NCBI RefSeq assembly: GCF_036231355.1
Contig: NZ_CP109496.1
Location: 7,378,001-7,442,000, forward strand
Length of the DNA stretch: 64,000 bases
Direction of reading: 5' to 3'
Source of the DNA: Streptomyces sp. NBC_01431
GTDB lineage: Bacteria; Actinomycetota; Actinomycetes; Streptomycetales; Streptomycetaceae
Made by a program: the position numbers and the translations under genes. A model generated the notes under the pieces. That model had not been told where the DNA came from, searched no databases, and saw nothing but the letters and a program-made list of their open reading frames with translations. This document shows positions 60,190-64,000 of the stretch, one piece after another. Position 1 is the stretch's first letter, and each line of letters starts with the position of its first letter.

Positions 60190-61407
60190 ATGACGTTCGC
60201 GCACATGGCCGCCGTGCGGCAGCGGGCCGAGTCGTGGCGCGCCCTCGCGGTGCGCGCCCGGCTGCGGCTCCGCGCCCGCCTCTCGCCGCTCACGGTGGAC
60301 GCGCTCTTCGCGGCCGCCGTCTTCGTCGCCCTCACCGCCATGGCACGCCGGGCGCTGCACGACCAACCCTGGACCATCGTGGCCTTCACCGCCCCGATGG
60401 TGCTGCCGCTCGTGTGGCGCAGGCGGGCGCCGTTCGCGGTGTTCCTGACGATGTCGGCGGTCGCGTTCGCCCAGTGGATCGCCGACCTGCGCCTCCCCGC
60501 GGACATCGCGCTGCTCATCGGCCTCTACACGGTCGCCGCGCACGCGAGCAGGCAGCGGACCTGGCCGGCCATCGGCGTACTCGAAGGCGGGGCCCTGCTG
60601 GCCGCGGTCCGCTGGGCGCCCGACGACCGCGCCGCCGAGACGTTCATCGGGCTCTCCGCGATGGTCGTCGCCGCCTCGGTCATCGGCATCAACATGCGGG
60701 GGCGACGAGCCGAGATGGCCCTTCTCGAAGAGCGGGCGCAGCGCCTGGAACGCGAGCGGGACCAGCAGGCGCAGCTCGCCGTCGCCGGGGAACGCTCCCG
60801 GATCGCCCGCGAGATGCACGACATCGTCACGCACAACCTGTCGGTGATGGTGGCGCTCGCCGACGGCGCGGTCTTCGCGCAGGACCGCGCCCCCGAGCGG
60901 GCCACCACGGCCATGCGACAGGTGTCCACCACCGGCCGGCAGGCGATCACCGACATGCGCCGCTTCCTCGGTGTACTGCGGGCCGACGAGCCGGACGCGC
61001 TGCGCCACCCCATGCCGGCCATCGCTCAACTGGAACCGCTGGCCGACCAGGTGCGCGCCGCCGGGCTGCCCACGCTCCTGGAGGTCTGTGGCGATCCGTC
61101 GGCCGCGCCCGCCGCCGCGCAGTTGACCGTCTACCGCCTGGTCCAGGAAGCGCTCACCAACACCCTCAAGCACACCCCGCCGGGCACCAGGGCCGCCGTG
61201 CGCGTCAGCTGCGGCCCCCAGGAAATCACCGTCGACGTCACCGACAACGGCCCCGTCACCGAGTTCCCCACCGAGACGACCGGTCACGGTCTGCACGGAA
61301 TGCGGGAGCGAGCCGCGGCCTACGGCGGCGAGCTGACGGCCGGGCCGCGCCCCGGCGGCGGCTGGCAGGTCCGCGTGGTGCTCGCCCTCAACGGAGACGA
61401 GGCGTAA
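60190..61407 (+). CDS. Sensor histidine kinase (NarX/DesK type)
   Basis: A 405-residue kinase. Four to five membrane helices (about 35-170) with almost no extracellular loop are followed by a coiled linker (EERAQRLERERDQQAQLAV). The HisKA_3 phosphoacceptor His is in SRIAREMHDIVTHNLSVMV, and the HATPase domain is at LVQEALTNTLKH and VTDNGP...GHGLHGMRERA. Such intramembrane-sensing kinases often sense antibiotics or their own exporter. The start is ATG 60190 with AGGTGAG three to four bases upstream. Confidence 0.93.
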   Translation: MTFAHMAAVRQRAESWRALAVRARLRLRARLSPLTVDALFAAAVFVALTAMARRALHDQPWTIVAFTAPMVLPLVWRRRAPFAVFLTMSAVAFAQWIADLRLPADIALLIGLYTVAAHASRQRTWPAIGVLEGGALLAAVRWAPDDRAAETFIGLSAMVVAASVIGINMRGRRAEMALLEERAQRLERERDQQAQLAVAGERSRIAREMHDIVTHNLSVMVALADGAVFAQDRAPERATTAMRQVSTTGRQAITDMRRFLGVLRADEPDALRHPMPAIAQLEPLADQVRAAGLPTLLEVCGDPSAAPAAAQLTVYRLVQEALTNTLKHTPPGTRAAVRVSCGPQEITVDVTDNGPVTEFPTETTGHGLHGMRERAAAYGGELTAGPRPGGGWQVRVVLALNGDEA

Positions 61408-61468
61408 CCGGATGACCAGCCGTGCATGCCCTCAACCGAAACGAAGCGTAAGCGCATGACCATTCGTG
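61384..61468 (+). repeat. 44-bp tandem duplication at the kinase/regulator junction
   Basis: A 41-base unit at 61384-61424 is repeated at 61428-61468 with seven differences. Both copies contain GCCCTCAAC, GCGTAA and ATGACCA. The first copy holds the kinase stop and a former-looking start, and the second holds the regulator start used now. The duplication apparently moved the regulator start 44 bp downstream. Confidence 0.7.
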
Positions 61469-62118
61469 TTCTTCTGGTCGACGACGAGCCTTTGCTGCGC
61501 ATGGCTTTCACGATGGTGCTCGACGCGCAGGCCGACATGGAGCCGGTCGGCGAGGCCGGCGACGGCGCGGAGGCCGCCCGGCTCGCCCGCGAACTGCGGC
61601 CCGACGTCGTACTGATGGACGTACGGATGCCCGGCACCGACGGCATCGAGGCGACGCGGCGCATCGTCGCCGAGTCCCCGGAGTCGAAGGTCCTCATCCT
61701 GACCACGTTCGACCTCGACGAGTACGCGTTCGCCGGGCTGCGGGCCGGCGCCTCGGGATTCCTGCTCAAGAACGCGCTCCCGCAGGAACTGCTTGCCGCG
61801 ATCCGCTCCGTCGCGGCCGGGGACGCGGTCGTCGCACCGCGCGTCACACGGCTGCTCCTGGAGAACTTCGCCCACCAGCTCCCGTCCGGCTCAGGCCACG
61901 CCGACGACGACCGGCTCGGCAGGCTCACCGCCCGCGAACGAGAGGTGCTCACGGAGGTCGGCCGTGGTCTGTCCAACACGGAGATAGCCGCCGCGCTGTG
62001 CCTGGCCGAGGCGACGGTGAAGACGCATCTGAACCGCATCCTGGTCAAACTGGAGCTGCGCGACCGGGTCCAGGCCGTGGTGTTCGCCTACGAAACCCGG
62101 CTCGTGCGGCCCAGGTAG
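61456..62118 (+). CDS. NarL-type response regulator
   Basis: A 220-residue regulator. The receiver domain has the acidic pair VDDEP, the phosphoacceptor Asp in DVVLMDVRMPGTDG, and Thr/Lys in LILTTFD and GFLLKNA. The C-terminal LuxR/NarL HTH is LTAREREVLTEVGRGLSNTEIAAALCLAEATVKTHLNRI. ATG 61456 (MTIRVLLVDD) is the family-typical start; an upstream ATG at 61426 adds a tail derived from the duplicated kinase end. It probably regulates the whole operon from the 58.26-kb promoter. Confidence 0.93.
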   Translation: MTIRVLLVDDEPLLRMAFTMVLDAQADMEPVGEAGDGAEAARLARELRPDVVLMDVRMPGTDGIEATRRIVAESPESKVLILTTFDLDEYAFAGLRAGASGFLLKNALPQELLAAIRSVAAGDAVVAPRVTRLLLENFAHQLPSGSGHADDDRLGRLTAREREVLTEVGRGLSNTEIAAALCLAEATVKTHLNRILVKLELRDRVQAVVFAYETRLVRPR

Positions 62119-62299
62119 CCGCAGCCCACCGCACGGACGGGCGTTCGGAAGCTCCAGTTCTGGCTGGCCGCGCCGTCGCAGCTTTCCGACGGACCCGCGG
62201 CCTGGCGGGTGTTGGCGCGGCAGCCCGACGCCGCATGACACGCGACGTCTCGGCGTGCCGGTCGACCTCGCCCCCATCTCGCAGCCATCGGACGGTGCG

Positions 62300-63490
62300 T
62301 CAGATATAGGTGCCGCACCACGGCTCCGTATCCGTGCGGAACAGCCGGTCCGCTGTGGACAGCGCTGTGGAGTCGAGTGCCACCACACTTCCGGCCGCCG
62401 CCAGTGCCGAGGGGCGTACACCGCCCAGGTAGATGGCTGCCAGAGAGCTGACGGACAGGGTGAGCTGGGCCGGTTCGCGGGTCCTGCACACCTCGTCGGC
62501 CCCCACCAGGTAGTGCCCCGAGTTGCCGGGCAGCACAGGGTCGTGCACGTCCATCACCACGCTGCCGCCGTCGCCGTATGTGCGTGCCCGCAGAGCCGCC
62601 AGGACATCGACCGTCCGCAGCCACACCTCGTCGCGGACGTCGGTGACCCGGCACACCCGCGGGTCCGTGAAAAGCCACTCGACCGGTTCGTCGAGCGGAC
62701 GCGACCTCAGCCGAATCTCGTCGACCAGTTCGACGCCGAGCAGGAACCGCCATAGCCCCAGCCATGCTTGGGGAGTACGACAGTGCATCTCGTCAACGTC
62801 GAGCACCGTACGGGCAGTTGCTCCACCACCGGCTCCCCGCACGCTGTAGCGGACGATCCCATCAGGGCCGTCGGAGCCGGTGTGTACCACGATCCGGGGG
62901 AACAGCCCGGCCGCACTCAGGTCGCGGTCCATCAGCTGCTCGTACCAGGGCCGCCTGCTGATGGAACCCGGTCGGGAGCGGGTGTGTCCGTACACCTCGC
63001 CGCACAGTCCGGCCGCCTCGCCCGGGACCGGCACGTAGGTGTCTCCGCCTGGCGGGACTTCGGCGGCGAGGACGGCGCGGCGACGGTCGATCACGAGGTC
63101 GCGGCAGCGGGTGGCCACGCCGAATCCGAAGCGGCCGTAGACCCCTCCCTCGCTGGGCCGCACCACGGCCAGCGGCTCCGGTGTGGCCCGCAGTGCGGCC
63201 GTCATCAGCGTCGTCCCCACACCCCTGCGCGTATGTCCGGTACGGACCGCGAACCGGAACTGCACGCTGAGAGGTACTGGTTCACCACCTGGCACCACGA
63301 TGTCCGAGGGGACGGACTGGTGCATCGCGATCAACCGGTCGTCGCGGAACGCGCCCCGTACTCCACCTGGTTCCAGGGACTCCGACAGCGATGCCCAGTC
63401 CCGGTCGGCAGCGGGTGGTTGGTGCAGTGAGTCGTGGAACAGGTCCAGAGCGGCCCGGTGTTCGCGGGTGTCCAACGTGCGTATCTTCAA
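62300..63490 (-). CDS. Eis-like N-acetyltransferase
   Basis: A 396-residue three-part GNAT of the Eis family. The N-terminal acetyl-CoA domain has VQFRFAVRTGHTRRGVGTTLM. A central degenerate GNAT-like domain follows, then a C-terminal SCP2-like domain that ends WCGTYI, the free carboxylate being catalytic in Eis. Mycobacterial Eis acetylates aminoglycosides and lysine-containing peptides at several amines. The start TTG 63490 (LKIRTLDTREHRAAL) has GGGA about six bases upstream. It lies 41 bp after the MFS gene, in an operon with it. Confidence 0.9.
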   Translation of the reverse strand: MKIRTLDTREHRAALDLFHDSLHQPPAADRDWASLSESLEPGGVRGAFRDDRLIAMHQSVPSDIVVPGGEPVPLSVQFRFAVRTGHTRRGVGTTLMTAALRATPEPLAVVRPSEGGVYGRFGFGVATRCRDLVIDRRRAVLAAEVPPGGDTYVPVPGEAAGLCGEVYGHTRSRPGSISRRPWYEQLMDRDLSAAGLFPRIVVHTGSDGPDGIVRYSVRGAGGGATARTVLDVDEMHCRTPQAWLGLWRFLLGVELVDEIRLRSRPLDEPVEWLFTDPRVCRVTDVRDEVWLRTVDVLAALRARTYGDGGSVVMDVHDPVLPGNSGHYLVGADEVCRTREPAQLTLSVSSLAAIYLGGVRPSALAAAGSVVALDSTALSTADRLFRTDTEPWCGTYI

Positions 63491-63531
63491 CGGTCGTCCC
63501 GGTCAGGAGTGGTGGCGAGGGATGGGAGACA

Positions 63532-64000
63532 TCAGCGCAGGCCCGGCCGCAGCGCCCTGGCCAGGGTGGTGAACAGGGCGAGGGCCAGCAGGGGTACCGC
63601 GAACAGCAGCACCACGGCGGGGACGGGCAGCACTCCGAGGAGCAGGCCCGCGACCACCGGCCCGGTGGCGGCGACGAGTCTGGGGAGGGTCTGGAAGACG
63701 CTCTGGACCCGCCCGACGATGTCCTGCGGCACCTCCTCCAGGAGCGTCTTGTTGGTGAGCACCCCGAGGACCGGGGTCGCCACGCAGAAGCAGCCTGCGA
63801 GGAGCGCGCCCCACAGCACTTGGTCCGTGACGGCGATGGCGGACACGGCGAGTGCCCCCGTCCATGTGGCGGCCAGGATCAGGGTGCGTGGGCGGATGTG
63901 CCGGATGGCCCAGAGCGTGACGGCGGAGCCCAGAAGGTTCCCGGCTCCGGTACATGCGGTGATCACACCCGTCCCCAGGGCGTCTCCCGACGCGGATGTG
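63532..64000 (-). CDS. MFS transporter, 5' end beyond the window
   Basis: The C-terminal part (156 residues visible, frame open to the window edge) of an MFS_3-like exporter with about five membrane helices. ACTGAGNLLGSAVTLW and NKTLLEEVPQDIVGRVQSVF are typical of helices 7-10 of this group. It is followed by the Eis-like gene, which suggests a modification-plus-export resistance pair. The start lies outside the window. Confidence 0.85.
   Translation of the reverse strand, partial: TSASGDALGTGVITACTGAGNLLGSAVTLWAIRHIRPRTLILAATWTGALAVSAIAVTDQVLWGALLAGCFCVATPVLGVLTNKTLLEEVPQDIVGRVQSVFQTLPRLVAATGPVVAGLLLGVLPVPAVVLLFAVPLLALALFTTLARALRPGLR

Noticed and set aside
60079..61296. A 405-codon open frame antisense to the histidine kinase gene
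   Set aside because: High-GC coding DNA leaves long open antisense frames; composition is low-complexity Gly/Arg/Glu and no domain is visible, while the sense frame has all kinase motifs.

Overview
The window looks like a chromosomal stretch of a high-GC actinobacterium, almost certainly Streptomyces. Codon third positions are nearly all G or C and GTG starts are common. Many genes appear leaderless, with a TAnnnT-like -10 box only 6-7 bases before the start codon. The gene families are typical of the genus: E. coli-type argG, CYP105-like P450 with a 3Fe-4S ferredoxin, TetR and AraC regulators beside their targets, DUF1707, DUF3817, an ECF sigma factor with a SnoaL tail, and an Eis-like acetyltransferase. 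No tRNA, rRNA, CRISPR array, complete insertion sequence or integrase was seen.

Layout. 0-11.5 kb: argG, nadE, a photolyase, an MFS exporter, RidA, then a P450-ferredoxin operon divergent from its likely TetR repressor, with two matching operators between them. 11.7-18 kb: a membrane protein with three N-terminal repeats, a RimK-like ATP-grasp ligase translationally coupled to an exporter, and an alpha/beta-hydrolase/TetR divergent pair around a 38-bp nested palindrome. 18-31 kb: a serine hydrolase/TetR pair with three 17-bp operators, an APH(6)-like kinase, a decayed region, an operon of small membrane and stress proteins ending upstream at a DJ-1 protein and facing a DJ-1/AraC regulator, an aldehyde dehydrogenase and two secreted proteins including a G1 peptidase.

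32.4-42.4 kb (minus strand) is the most unusual region: a compact, mostly overlapping gene set that looks like a biosynthetic cluster for an amide- or peptide-type metabolite made without NRPS or PKS modules. In transcription order it has a previously unmarked 32-codon reading frame, a 62-codon exported small protein, a 2-oxoglutarate-oxygenase-like protein whose metal-binding HxE motif is replaced by RTA, a luciferase-like flavin/F420 monooxygenase, two ATP-grasp ligases, a GCS2-type carboxylate-amine ligase, an asparagine-synthase-type amidotransferase, a PrpF-like isomerase and an MFS exporter. A truncated, motif-poor DhbE-like adenylating enzyme lies further upstream at 43.7-45.1 kb. The product cannot be named from the sequence.

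45.5-58 kb holds a secreted lipase, a second DJ-1/AraC regulator beside a quinone-reductase-like oxidoreductase, an SDR, a secreted D-Ala-D-Ala carboxypeptidase-like protein, an ECF sigma/RibD-domain operon ending in an EthD remnant, a MepB gene behind 19-bp direct repeats, an AraC/SnoaL divergent pair, a second RibD-domain reductase, a GDSL remnant and a DUF1707 protein. 58.3-62.1 kb is an ABC transporter plus two-component operon (ATPase, permease, kinase, NarL-type regulator), typical of drug or cell-envelope stress response. The window ends in an Eis-like acetyltransferase gene downstream of a partial MFS exporter gene. Several convergent gene pairs are separated by long perfect hairpins that probably terminate both transcripts.
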